Part shown: in pieces, positions 34,842 to 44,300 of the stretch
Layout: each line of letters opens with the position of its first letter
Position numbering within the stretch: the stretch's first letter is position 1
Assembly (NCBI GenBank): GCA_945865375.1
Contig: CAMBEJ010000005.1
Coordinates: 16,727-80,726 of the forward strand
DNA from: Akkermansia muciniphila
GTDB taxonomy: Bacteria; Verrucomicrobiota; Verrucomicrobiia; Limisphaerales; F1-80-MAGS106
Reading direction: 5' to 3'
Length of the DNA: 64,000 nt
The notes under the pieces: generated by a model
What the model saw: only the letters and a program-made list of their open reading frames with translations
The model's database searches: none
Told to the model about the DNA's origin: nothing
Made by a program: the position numbers and the translations under genes

Positions 34842-36032
34842 TCAGGTCCTGCTTCGCAACCGATTACCTTGAGAGGCATCGGACAACCTTGCCCGCGCTT
34901 CGACCACCCGATGGACTGCCTCGGATGCTGTGGATCCCGTGGCGGTCAGGTGCCCCATTTTTCGCCCCGATCGGGCCTCCCGCTTGCCATACAGATGCAG
35001 TTTGACAGCAGGATTCTCAAGTGCTGCTACCCAGTCCGGCTCCCCGTTTTCCCACAGATCTCCGAGAAGGTTGCTCATGGCTGCTGGTCGAAGCAAGGTG
35101 GTCGAGCCAAGAGGGAGTCCACAAACCGCTCGCACCTGCTGCTCAAACTGGCTGGTGATGCAGGCATCGAGGGTCAGATGGCCGGAGTTATGGACCCTTG
35201 GCGCCAGTTCGTTAATCAGAATACGATTGTCCGAGGTGAGGAACATTTCAACAGTCAACACGCCCACGACTCCGAGAGCATCCAGGATCTGCTCGGCTAA
35301 GTGGCGCGCGTCACGTTCCACGGTTGCATCCACCCGCGCCGGAGCTACGGAGATGTCCAAAATGTGGCGAGTGTGTGTGTTTTCGAAAACCGGAAATGCT
35401 TCGAAATGACCGTCTGCCGTGCGTGCTCCGATTACGGAAATTTCCTTAGCGAAGGGCACAAACCGTTCGTAAATGGCTGGGGCTCCCGAGATGGAATCCC
35501 ACGCCGGTTCGAGCTCCGCCTCGTTCAAAAGCTTGAACTGTCCCTTCCCGTCGTAGCCGAAGTTCGCGGTTTTCATCACGCATGGAAGCCCCAGATCCGC
35601 CGCCGCCCGCTTGAGATCGTCAAGGCAGTGAACCGGACGAAAAGGCGTGACTGGAAAGCCCCGGCTTTGGAGAAAACCTTTCTCTCGAAGCCGGTTCTGA
35701 GTGATGCTGAGCACGCTGCCGCTGGGCCGGACGGGAACGTGCTGCGCGGCGGTCGAGGTGGCTTCCGAAGAAATATTTTCAAACTCAAATGTCACCACAT
35801 CAACGCCGCGCGCGAATGATCGGATCGCTTCCAAATCCTGGTAAGAAGCCACGAATTCTTTGTCAGAAACCGAGGCGGCGGGCGCGTCGGCTTCTGGAGA
35901 AAAGACATGGACACGATACCCTAACGAACGGGCTGCAAGCGCCAGCATGCGACCGAGTTGTCCGCTTCCAAGGATGCCTATGGTGGAGCCGGGTAGGATG
36001 GCAGGCTCGCGTGCGGGGACTAGAGAAGACAT
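34842..36032 (-). CDS. purK: N5-carboxyaminoimidazole ribonucleotide synthase
   Basis: ATP-dependent carboxylation of AIR to N5-CAIR in purine synthesis. The start MSSLVPAREP at 36032 gives 396 aa; the tracked ORF extends into the purE region in another frame. Seen: TIGILGSGQLGRMLALAARSLGYRVHVF (nucleotide-binding start), DVVTFEFENIS, ATP-grasp elements PCVMKTANFGYDGKGQFKL, YERFVPFAKEISVIGAR, VGVLTVEMFLTSDNRILINELAPRVHNSGH, and GHLTATG near the end. It is complete. It follows purE by 13 bases on the same strand, the usual purEK operon in which PurE rearranges the product to CAIR. Confidence 0.95.
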   Translation of the reverse strand: MSSLVPAREPAILPGSTIGILGSGQLGRMLALAARSLGYRVHVFSPEADAPAASVSDKEFVASYQDLEAIRSFARGVDVVTFEFENISSEATSTAAQHVPVRPSGSVLSITQNRLREKGFLQSRGFPVTPFRPVHCLDDLKRAAADLGLPCVMKTANFGYDGKGQFKLLNEAELEPAWDSISGAPAIYERFVPFAKEISVIGARTADGHFEAFPVFENTHTRHILDISVAPARVDATVERDARHLAEQILDALGVVGVLTVEMFLTSDNRILINELAPRVHNSGHLTLDACITSQFEQQVRAVCGLPLGSTTLLRPAAMSNLLGDLWENGEPDWVAALENPAVKLHLYGKREARSGRKMGHLTATGSTASEAVHRVVEARARLSDASQGNRLRSRT

Positions 36033-36045
36033 TGCTGGATGTTCC

Positions 36046-36546
36046 TTATTGGCCTGGAGACGGGATCGAGAGCACCCTGTCTGTCTGAGCGTTTCGGAAC
36101 GTTCCGTAAGCTTTCCGGTATTCAGGATATTTGCTCCCCAGCATCGCGGTCGCCAGAAGCGCGGCATTGATGGCACCGGCTTTGCCAATCGCCATGGCAC
36201 CGACGGGAACGCCTCCTGGCATCTGCACGATCGATAGCAAAGAATCCATCCCGTGAAGCGCCTTGGATTCCACAGGCACTCCGAGGACCGGCAAAATGGT
36301 TTTTGCAGCGGTCATTCCTGGGAGATGCGCGGCCCCTCCGGCACCGGCGATGATGATCTCCAAGCCGCGAGAGCAGGCCGTCGCCGCGTATTCAAACAGC
36401 AGATCCGGAGTGCGATGGGCGGAGACGACTCGGGTTTCGAACGGCACCCCCAATTCCCGAAGTTGCGCCGCCGCGTGCTGCATGGTTTCCCAGTCCGATT
36501 GGCTTCCCATGATAATTCCCACCAGCGGATTGGCTTCGTTTCCCAT
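36046..36546 (-). CDS. purE: N5-CAIR mutase
   Basis: Converts N5-CAIR to CAIR, coupling to PurK encoded immediately downstream. The length of 166 aa is typical of class I PurE. Motifs: [32 protein letters not shown] (active-site His), [57 protein letters not shown]. Start [10 protein letters not shown]. Upstream on the same strand lies a small membrane protein gene ending 16 bases away, so a three-gene transcript is possible. Confidence 0.96.
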   Translation of the reverse strand: MGNEANPLVGIIMGSQSDWETMQHAAAQLRELGVPFETRVVSAHRTPDLLFEYAATACSRGLEIIIAGAGGAAHLPGMTAAKTILPVLGVPVESKALHGMDSLLSIVQMPGGVPVGAMAIGKAGAINAALLATAMLGSKYPEYRKAYGTFRNAQTDRVLSIPSPGQ

Positions 36547-36562
36547 ATTTTCAGACTCTTTT

Positions 36563-36925
36563 TTACGGCCCTGTGGGGTGGACGTCCAGCTTTGCGTTCA
36601 ACCCCTTTCGTTGGTCAAGAGATTCTGAGGACCTGAAATGCGGCTTCCGAGGATGCCGCCGCATGATCCCATAGGCTGCGAGGTGGAAAAGCGCCGAGAA
36701 CAGAGCTGTGGGAGCCATGATGATCGCCAGCGACCGTGGGAGCAAAAGCCCATGGCTTGCTGCCAGCAAGAAGTAGAGTGCGCACAATCCTGCCGCGATA
36801 GGAGGGAGGCTCCGCACAACGACCAAGTCCAGACCTCTCCTGATCTCATCCGCCGTCACGGTTCTCTCCGCGCGCGGCTCTTCCAGCAGCGCAGTGGGGG
36901 GTTCGATGTCCTCGGTATCGGGCAT
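36563..36925 (-). CDS. Small two-helix membrane protein, unknown
   Basis: A 120-residue protein from [21 protein letters not shown]: an acidic, soluble N-terminus of about 35 residues, then two hydrophobic helices ([22 protein letters not shown] and [23 protein letters not shown]), then a basic tail. This could be the membrane anchor of a larger sensor that lost its output domain, or a genuine small membrane protein. No family is recognised. It is in line with purE-purK. The tracked start 15 codons upstream is less likely because the preceding residues (MLVIPNKLQRTIGDA) do not fit the acidic N-terminus. Confidence 0.5.
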   Translation of the reverse strand: MPDTEDIEPPTALLEEPRAERTVTADEIRRGLDLVVVRSLPPIAAGLCALYFLLAASHGLLLPRSLAIIMAPTALFSALFHLAAYGIMRRHPRKPHFRSSESLDQRKGLNAKLDVHPTGP

Positions 36926-37093
36926 GGCGTCGCCAATAGTTCGTTGAAGCTTGTTCGGAATGACTAGCAAAAGCGACCCTGATTTGGTGGCACCAGGGCC
37001 ACGGCCGCGCGGTTCTCCCGCGAGTTCTCATTGTCACTCATGCTATGATATGGGGTGTTGAGCCCGACGACCGAGTGTGTAACATGAATCGCA

Positions 37094-38488
37094 ATGGAAG
37101 CAAATAAATCAACGCACACCCGCCGTGTTGCCGCGTTCTCCGGGGCGGACGGGTATGGCGATCGCGCCTCCGTGGATGCCCTCGTGAAGACGGCCCTCAA
37201 AGCTCTGGCCCTTCCCGAAGGGTATATCAGACCGGGAGATCGCGTGGTGTTGAAGCCTAACTGGGTCAAGGAACATGACGAGCGCAACCCCGGAAGCCAG
37301 AACTGGGAGCATGTCGTCACCCACCCTTCGGTGATCGAAAGTGTCGCGCGGTGGGTTGCCCCATTCCTGCAGGGTTCTGGATCCATCACCGTGTGCGATG
37401 CCCCTCAAACCGATTCTTCTTTCGGCCTGATACGGTCCTATTGCCAGTTGGACGCCATGATCGCCCGTCTGCGGCAAGAGTTCGATGGAGTTCGCTTCGA
37501 ACTGCTTGACCTGCGCCCGGAAGAATGGCACGCGGTTGACGGGGTAACGGTCTCCAAACGCTCCCTTCCCGGCGATCCTCTGGGCAGCACTTTGGTCTGT
37601 TTGAACGATGCGAGCGAATTCGTTGGATTTTCGGGGTTGGGCCGCCTGTATGGAGCTTCTTTCGACATGGCTGAAACCAACACGCGACACGAGGGGCTAC
37701 ACCATGAATACATGCTCTGCCGCACACCCATGGAGGCGGATGTGTTCATCAACCTGCCCAAACTGAAAACTCATAAGAAAGTGGGTATCACGTGCGCCCT
37801 CAAGAATTTGGTGGGTATCAATGCCAATAAAAATTGGCTGCCGCACCACACCGAAGGAACGCCCGAAGCGGGCGGTGACCAGTTCCCCGTCGCCACGGTC
37901 AAGTCGCGTTTGGAACATTCCTGGATGGGCGTCGCAAAGCGCTGGCTGAAGCATAGGCCATCCCTCTCAAGGGTGTTTGTTCCAGTCAAGAAATTAGCTC
38001 GCCTCTACTTCGGCGACACACAGTCCGTTGTGCGCTCAGGCAACTGGCATGGAAACGATACCTGTTGGCGCATGGTTTTGGACCTCAACAAATGCCTTTT
38101 CTCCTTCGGTGGCGACGGTTTGCCCCGAACGACTCCCGTTCGCTATTTGGCCGTGGTGGACGGAATCGTGGGCGGCGAGGGCAATGGCCCCATGTCACCG
38201 GACCCCGTCGCGTCCGGCATCATCATTGCCGGGGTGGATCCGGCGTCCGTCGATTGTGTGGCCGCCGAAGTCATGGGGTTCGATTGGCGCAAGGTCCGCC
38301 TTCTCAAAGGGGCTTTCGAGATCCAACACTTGAACTTCGCGCGCTTTCCTCCCGATGAAATTCGTGTCATCTCGAATAATCCCTCTTGGGACGGACCTCT
38401 GGGAAAGATGTCGAACACGTTTCATTTCAAGCCCCATTTTGGGTGGACAGGCGCTATCGAAAAGCAAACCAGGAGTTTTGTCGCGTGA
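37094..38488 (+). CDS. DUF362 domain protein
   Basis: A 464-residue DUF362 protein. The family signature is seen as GDRVVLKPNWVKEHD (about 50), EHVVTHPSVIESVARWV, GSITVCDAPQTDSSF, and the central block ADVFINLPKLKTHKKVGITCALKNLVGINANKNWLPHHTEGTPEAGGDQFP. The C-terminal part has VVDGIVGGEGNGPMSPDPVASGIIIAGVDPASVDCVAAEVMGFD. The ferredoxin-like CxxCxxC domain found in some relatives is absent. The downstream PaaK/CapK-like gene overlaps by four bases (GTGA). DUF362 proteins of this type recur in polysaccharide or glycan gene clusters, so a role in activating or modifying a glycan precursor is plausible but unproved. Confidence 0.88.
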   Translation: MEANKSTHTRRVAAFSGADGYGDRASVDALVKTALKALALPEGYIRPGDRVVLKPNWVKEHDERNPGSQNWEHVVTHPSVIESVARWVAPFLQGSGSITVCDAPQTDSSFGLIRSYCQLDAMIARLRQEFDGVRFELLDLRPEEWHAVDGVTVSKRSLPGDPLGSTLVCLNDASEFVGFSGLGRLYGASFDMAETNTRHEGLHHEYMLCRTPMEADVFINLPKLKTHKKVGITCALKNLVGINANKNWLPHHTEGTPEAGGDQFPVATVKSRLEHSWMGVAKRWLKHRPSLSRVFVPVKKLARLYFGDTQSVVRSGNWHGNDTCWRMVLDLNKCLFSFGGDGLPRTTPVRYLAVVDGIVGGEGNGPMSPDPVASGIIIAGVDPASVDCVAAEVMGFDWRKVRLLKGAFEIQHLNFARFPPDEIRVISNNPSWDGPLGKMSNTFHFKPHFGWTGAIEKQTRSFVA

Positions 38489-39882
38489 GCTTGGAGGACT
38501 CACTTTATCCGCTTCTCGGTGTTTACGAGAAGCTCCCACTGCCGTTGAAGCGCGGCGCGGGCAGGCTCTACAGGATGCTCCCGCAGGGATTTCGATTGGG
38601 ACGCCATTACGCCGATTTTGTCGCGCTCACCGAATCCGGGAATTGCGGGACCCCCGAGGAGCTCTGGGATCACCAACTGATCGAGTTGCGCCGGGTTCTA
38701 CAACACGCCGGCCTGTCCTGCCCTTTCTACAAGAAACGGTTCGAGACCTCTGGATTTGATCCCAAGCGCCTGGATTCACCCGAGGACCTGCGCCGATGTC
38801 CCTTGCTGGAAAAGCAGGATCTTGTCGGTTTTCGGGAGGACCTCGTTTCCACCCGCATCCCAACGTCGCAACGGTTGTACATGACGACAGGAGGATCGAC
38901 GGGCGTCCCCGTGGGATTCTATCTGCACCACGGCATCAGCCGACCCAAGGAGCAGGCCTTTCTCGAGGCCCTGTGGGGGCGGGCGGGATATACCCCAGGG
39001 GCGCGTTTGGTGGTCATCCGAGGGCACGTCGTCAATCCCCGGTCGCAGGGGCGCATCGCTTCCTACGACGCCACACGGGATTGGTTGATGTTGTCCTCCT
39101 ACCACCTTACTGAAAACCGGCTTCCCGAGTATCTGGATGAAATCGAGCGGTTCCGACCCGATTTCCTGCACGCCTACCCTTCAGCCGCGCTGCAATTGGC
39201 AGAATACTTGGAGCGGTCGGGCCAATGTTGGAGAACCCCAATCAAAGCGATTCTCTGCGGGTCGGAGCGTTTGACGATTCCTCAGAAACGCCTCCTCGAA
39301 AGGGTGTTTCGCTGCCGAATCTATCGCTGGTACGGTCACTCGGAGCGCGTCGTCCTGGCCGGGGAAGGAAGAATAAGCGAATCGTTTTATTTCTGGCCCC
39401 AATATGGGTATGTGGAGTTTGGTCCGCCCGACAAGGAAGGGCTGCGGGAGGTGATCGGAACTTCATTCCATAACCTGGCGATGCCTCTCATCCGTTACCG
39501 TACGGGCGACTACGTGCGGGTTGCCGATCCCGGGCTTGATGGACCCGCCGAGTTTCCATGGCCTGCGGCTACCGAAATTGCCGGACGCGAGCAGGAATTT
39601 CTGGTCAGTGCCGCTGGTAGAAAAATCTCTTTGACCGCGTTCAACATGCACGACGCCATCTTTGACCATCTTTATGCCGTTCAATTTTTTCAGGAGCAAC
39701 CCGGCGTTGCGGAGTTTCGTTATGTGCCCAGCCCCGCTTTCCACAAATCGCGATTGGTTTCCATAGAGGCGGGCATCCGCCGAAAGCTGGGGGATGATTT
39801 TAAGATAGCTTTGCGCGAAGTCGGAGAGACCGAAAAAACCGCACGGGGCAAACACCGATGGCTTGTCAGTCGGTTGGGCTAG
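38485..39882 (+). CDS. PaaK/CapK-like AMP-binding protein
   Basis: A 465-residue adenylate-forming enzyme relative, related to phenylacetate-CoA ligase and to CapK of capsule clusters. The start is the GTG overlapping the DUF362 stop (VSLEDSLYPLLGVYEKL); the longer tracked ORF runs back over that gene. ATP-binding loop YMTTGGSTGVPVGFY (about 130), then FLHAYPSAALQLAEYLE, CGSERLTIPQKRLLERVF, RWYGHSERVVLAGEG, and MPLIRYRTGDYVRVADPG (the Asp that binds ribose). The C-terminal subdomain ends TARGKHRWLVSRLG with the catalytic-type Lys. CapK-like members are thought to activate or transfer acyl groups in surface polysaccharide assembly; the substrate is unknown. Confidence 0.87.
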   Translation: MSLEDSLYPLLGVYEKLPLPLKRGAGRLYRMLPQGFRLGRHYADFVALTESGNCGTPEELWDHQLIELRRVLQHAGLSCPFYKKRFETSGFDPKRLDSPEDLRRCPLLEKQDLVGFREDLVSTRIPTSQRLYMTTGGSTGVPVGFYLHHGISRPKEQAFLEALWGRAGYTPGARLVVIRGHVVNPRSQGRIASYDATRDWLMLSSYHLTENRLPEYLDEIERFRPDFLHAYPSAALQLAEYLERSGQCWRTPIKAILCGSERLTIPQKRLLERVFRCRIYRWYGHSERVVLAGEGRISESFYFWPQYGYVEFGPPDKEGLREVIGTSFHNLAMPLIRYRTGDYVRVADPGLDGPAEFPWPAATEIAGREQEFLVSAAGRKISLTAFNMHDAIFDHLYAVQFFQEQPGVAEFRYVPSPAFHKSRLVSIEAGIRRKLGDDFKIALREVGETEKTARGKHRWLVSRLG

Positions 39883-40145
39883 CACCTTTACTGAGGGCTG
39901 AAGTTCCTCAGAGCCCCTCGGGTCCATCCCCAATCCGAAACTTTTGGATTCCACTCAAAACAGAGAGTAACCCGAACGGTTCGCCCCAGCAGTTCTCATG
40001 ACGTCAATCGGCCTACAAAATGGTCGTTTTCCGGGAGTGGAGGCAGGGCCTTCACTCGGCTGGCGTCGCAGGAACCACAATAAGAATTGCTCTTCCATCT
40101 TGGCGACGACTTGACCCGCTGCCTTTATTACCGAATACTGCCCTC

Positions 40146-41354
40146 ATGATCACCAAGTCACTGACTATCCTGACATCGTTCGCTCTCATCCTGTCCGCCT
40201 CCGCCGAAGACGCGGTCAAATTCAAGAAAATCAAGCTCACCGACCAGTTCCTCAGCGAAGGCGCGCACGCCGGTGATTTCAACAAAGACGGCAAGATGGA
40301 CATCGTCGCGGGCTGGCAATGGTTTGCCGGGCCCGACTTCAAGCAGGCCCACGAGTTCACCCCGCCGCCCGCGAAACCTTACGACGGCGCAAAAAGTTAC
40401 TCCGACTACTTCCTCACCTTCGTTCACGACTTCAACGGCGATAAATGGGATGACATCCTGGTGTTCAGTTGGCCCGGGAAGGAGGCTGCATGGTACGAAA
40501 ACCCTCAGAAGCCCAGCGGCCATTGGTCCAAGCACGTGCTTCTCGACGAGGCCGACAACGAATCGCCGCAGCTCGGCGACATGAACGGCGACGGCAAGCC
40601 CGAGTTAATCTGCCACACAGGGGGCCGTTTCGGTTTCGGGGAAATCGATTGGAAGAACCCCACGTCGCCCGCGAAATTCTGGCCTGTTTCCCCTGAGGAC
40701 AAGAAGAACATCTTCCGCTACACCCACGGGTACGGCTACGGCGACATCAACGGCGACGGCAAGCCCGACATTCTCGAAAAGAACGGCTGGTGGGAGCAGC
40801 CAGGGAACTATCGCGCGGGCGGTGAGTGGAGGTTCCACAAAACGCCGTTCGCGCCCGCAGGCCTGCGCGGCGGCGCGCAGATGCTTGTGATGGACGTGAA
40901 TGGCGACGGACGGAGGGATGTGATCACGAGCTGGGACGCTCACGGCTATGGCATCGCCTGGTATGAGCAGCAAATCGATGGCGAATTCAAAGAACACATT
41001 CTCGTGAACACCAAGCCCGGCGACAATCAATACGGTGTGCAGTTCACCCAACCTCATGCCATGGTCCTTGCCGACATCAACGGCGACGGGCTGATGGATT
41101 TTGTGACGGGCAAACGCTTCTGGGCGCACGGGCCTGCGGCGGACGCCGAACCGGGCGCACCCGCCGTGCTCTACTGGTTCGAGTTGAAACGCGGTCCCAA
41201 CAAGACTGCTGAGTATATCCCCCACAAAATCGACGACGACTCCGGCGTCGGAACTCAGATTACTGCCGCAGACCTCAATGGCGATGGCAAACTCGACATT
41301 ATTTCGGCAAACAAGAAGGGCCTCTCCTTTTTCATACAAGAACACACGAAATAG
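40146..41354 (+). CDS. Secreted FG-GAP/VCBS repeat protein
   Basis: An exported beta-propeller-like protein of 402 aa. Start MITKSLTILTSFALILSASAED gives a clean signal peptide; the tracked ORF's extra 42 residues are rejected. At least seven Asp-rich calcium-binding repeats are visible: DFNKDGKMDIV, DFNGDKWDDIL, DMNGDGKPELI, DINGDGKPDIL, DVNGDGRRDVI, DINGDGLMDFV, DLNGDGKLDII. Such proteins bind calcium and serve as adhesins or as carriers in extracellular degradation systems in Planctomycetota/Verrucomicrobiota. It is followed 38 bases later by the large haem/dehydrogenase gene and then a sugar isomerase-like gene, which suggests one transcript for extracellular substrate use. Confidence 0.88.
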   Translation: MITKSLTILTSFALILSASAEDAVKFKKIKLTDQFLSEGAHAGDFNKDGKMDIVAGWQWFAGPDFKQAHEFTPPPAKPYDGAKSYSDYFLTFVHDFNGDKWDDILVFSWPGKEAAWYENPQKPSGHWSKHVLLDEADNESPQLGDMNGDGKPELICHTGGRFGFGEIDWKNPTSPAKFWPVSPEDKKNIFRYTHGYGYGDINGDGKPDILEKNGWWEQPGNYRAGGEWRFHKTPFAPAGLRGGAQMLVMDVNGDGRRDVITSWDAHGYGIAWYEQQIDGEFKEHILVNTKPGDNQYGVQFTQPHAMVLADINGDGLMDFVTGKRFWAHGPAADAEPGAPAVLYWFELKRGPNKTAEYIPHKIDDDSGVGTQITAADLNGDGKLDIISANKKGLSFFIQEHTK

Positions 41355-41392
41355 CCGGTCACGCTCTCTCACAACCTCACGTCATCGATCGT

Positions 41393-44300
41393 ATGAATCC
41401 TCCTCCTCTTTCTATCGCCTCCGTTTTCTTCGCGCTCTCCCTCTGCTTCAGTGTTGGAGGCTTGCTGGCCCAGAATGCGGACGCCTTCGATTTGCGGGAC
41501 GGAGACCGCGTGGTCTTCCTGGGAGATACGCTGATAGAAAGAGAGCGGACCGAAGGCTACATCGAGTACGTCGCCACCACGAGTTTTCCTGATCGCCAGG
41601 TCACCTTTCGCAACCTTGGTTGGAGCGCCGACACGCCACAAGGGCAGTCCCGCGTGGGGTTCGACCACGCCAAATCTCCCGATGTCTGGCTCGAGCAACT
41701 GACTAATTCGATAGCTTTGGTCAAGCCAACGGTGGTGTTTCTGGGTTACGGCATGGCCAATTCGTTCCAGGGCGAAGCGGCGTTGCCAAAATTCATCGCG
41801 CAGCTCGGGACGCTCATGGACGCTGTGCAGCATCACTCGGCTGCAGCCATTCGTTGGGTCATTCTGAGTCCCATTGCCCACGAGAAATTGCCCGCGCCGC
41901 TTCCCGATCCAACAGCTCATAATCTTCAACTCTCCGCCTATGTCAAAGCCTTGAAGGAATTTGCTGCCAGGCGAAACACGCACTTCGTGAATCTCTTCGA
42001 AACCCTGGCTCCAGACTCCTCGACTCCTGCATCACCCTCGTTAACCGATGATGGCTTGCACCTGACCGCCTACGGCTATCGTCGCGCTGCCGGAGCCATC
42101 CGCTCGAGCCTCCAGTGGCCTTCGCCCTCTGGGGATGTCGACATCCTCCCTAAGAAGGGACCGCAGGCTGATCAGGCGGAAGACCTTCGCCAGGTCATTC
42201 TAAAGAAAAACGAGCTCTTCTTTCACCGATGGCGCCCCCAAAACAACACGTACCTCTTCCTCTTTCGAAAAAATGAGCAAGGCCAGAACGCGAGAGAAAT
42301 TCCACAGTTCGATCCGCTCATCGAAGAACAGGAGAAAAAAATCGCTGCACTGCGCAAACCGCGGCCGCACACCGTCGAGATCGAGGCCGGTTCGTTGGAG
42401 GCGAAGCCTGCCGCAAAGCGATCGAAGAAGGAGTCCATTCTCGCCCCAATCCAACCGCTGCCTCCTCCTCAGTTCGATCTCGATCCCAATCTCGAGATCA
42501 CCCTCTACGCCGAGAACCCCCTGCTCGCGAAACCGATTCACATGAACTTCGACGCCCAAGGACGCCTGTGGGTGGCCAGCAGCGAAGTCTATCCCCAGAT
42601 CAAACCAGGCCAGGAAGCCGCGGACAAAATCATCATTCTCGAAGACACCGACGGCGACGGCAAGGCTGAGAAGTCCACGGTCTTTGCGGAAGGCCTGCTG
42701 ATTCCCACTGGCGTCCTTCCGGGTGATGGCGGCGTCTATGTCGGCGCGAGCACTGAGCTGCTGCACTTGAAGGACACCGATGGTGACGGCAAAGCCGATC
42801 AACGCCGCGTCGTGCTCAGCAGCTTCGGCACGGAAGATACACACCACATCCTGCACACGCTGCGATGGGGTCACGACGGCCAGCTCTACATGAACCAGAG
42901 CATTTACATCCATACCCATGCCGAAACCCCACACGGTGTCATCCGCCTGAACAGCGGCGGCATCTTGAATCTACGAGTTCCCACAATGGAGGTCGGCATT
43001 CACATGAAGGGGCTGGTGAATTCCTGGGGCCACGCCATCGACAACTTCGGCCAAAGCTTCGCCACCGACGGCGCGAGCAGCGCGGACATCGGACAAGGGG
43101 GTCTCTTTCACGTGATTCCCCAGGCAATGTATCTCACCTACGCCGGTGCCCGGCGCATCCACACCAGTGCCAGCCCTGGGTCCTATCCCAAATTCGCCGG
43201 GCTCGAGTATGTCCGCAGCCCGCACTTCCCTGATGACTGGCAGGGCAACTTCGTCACTTGCGACTTTCGGGCCCATCGCGTGGTTCGCTTCGCCATGGAG
43301 GAAAAAGACTCCTCTTTCGTCACCCGTGAAATGCCCGACCTTGTCCGCACGAAGGACGTCGCGTTCCGGCCCATCGACATCAAGATCGGTCCCGACGGGG
43401 CGCTCTACATTGCCGATTGGTCGAACCCGATCATCCAGCACGGAGAAGTCGATTTCCGCGATCCACGCCGCGACCACGAGCACGGACGCATCTGGCGGCT
43501 GAGTTACAAAGGCCGCAAACCGGCCCCGAAGCAGGACCTCACGAAAGCCAGCACCGCGGAGCTCTTCGCCAATCTTCTGAGTTCAAATCTATTCTCCAAA
43601 GAACACAGCCGCAGGCTCCTGACCGAGCGCGGCTGGGCCCTCGAAAAAGAACTCGCCGCCTGGGCCAAAGCCCAAGCCTCCGAACAGGGCCGCCTCGAAG
43701 CGCTTTGGATGTATCAGGCCATCGACATCGTCGAATCCAAGCTCCTCGAACAACTCCTGGGAGCCCAAGACGGCCGTGTCCGAGCGGCCGCCGTGCGGGT
43801 GCTCGCTTTCTGGCAGCAACGCCTCCCGGCCGACCCAGTGCGTGTCGCCTCCGCCGGTCAAGGGTGGTCCCCTGCCCCTCTCCCGCTGGCTCGTGCTGAA
43901 CTGCCCTCAACCAAAGCCCTCGAACTCCTCTCAGCCCGCGTGACGGATCAGAACCCGCTCGTCCGCCTGGAAGCTTTGCGCGCTCTCGCTCGCATCCCCA
44001 CGGCACGCGCCGCGGAACTCGCTCTCAGTGTCCTGGATCAACCGATGGACAAGTCCCTTGATTACGCTCTCTGGCTCACCCTCAACGACCTATCTGAACC
44101 GTGGCTTGCCGCTCTCAAGTCCGGGGCCTGGAATATCGACGGACGGTCGAAGCAACTTGAGTACGGCCTCAAAGCCATCGAACCCACCCAAGCCAGCGCG
44201 GTTCTTGGTCGGCTCATCGGGGACAAGCCGTTTCCGAAGGACGGGTCCGGTCCATGGATCGAGCTCATCGGTCAAGCCGGCACCGCGAAGGAACTTCGGC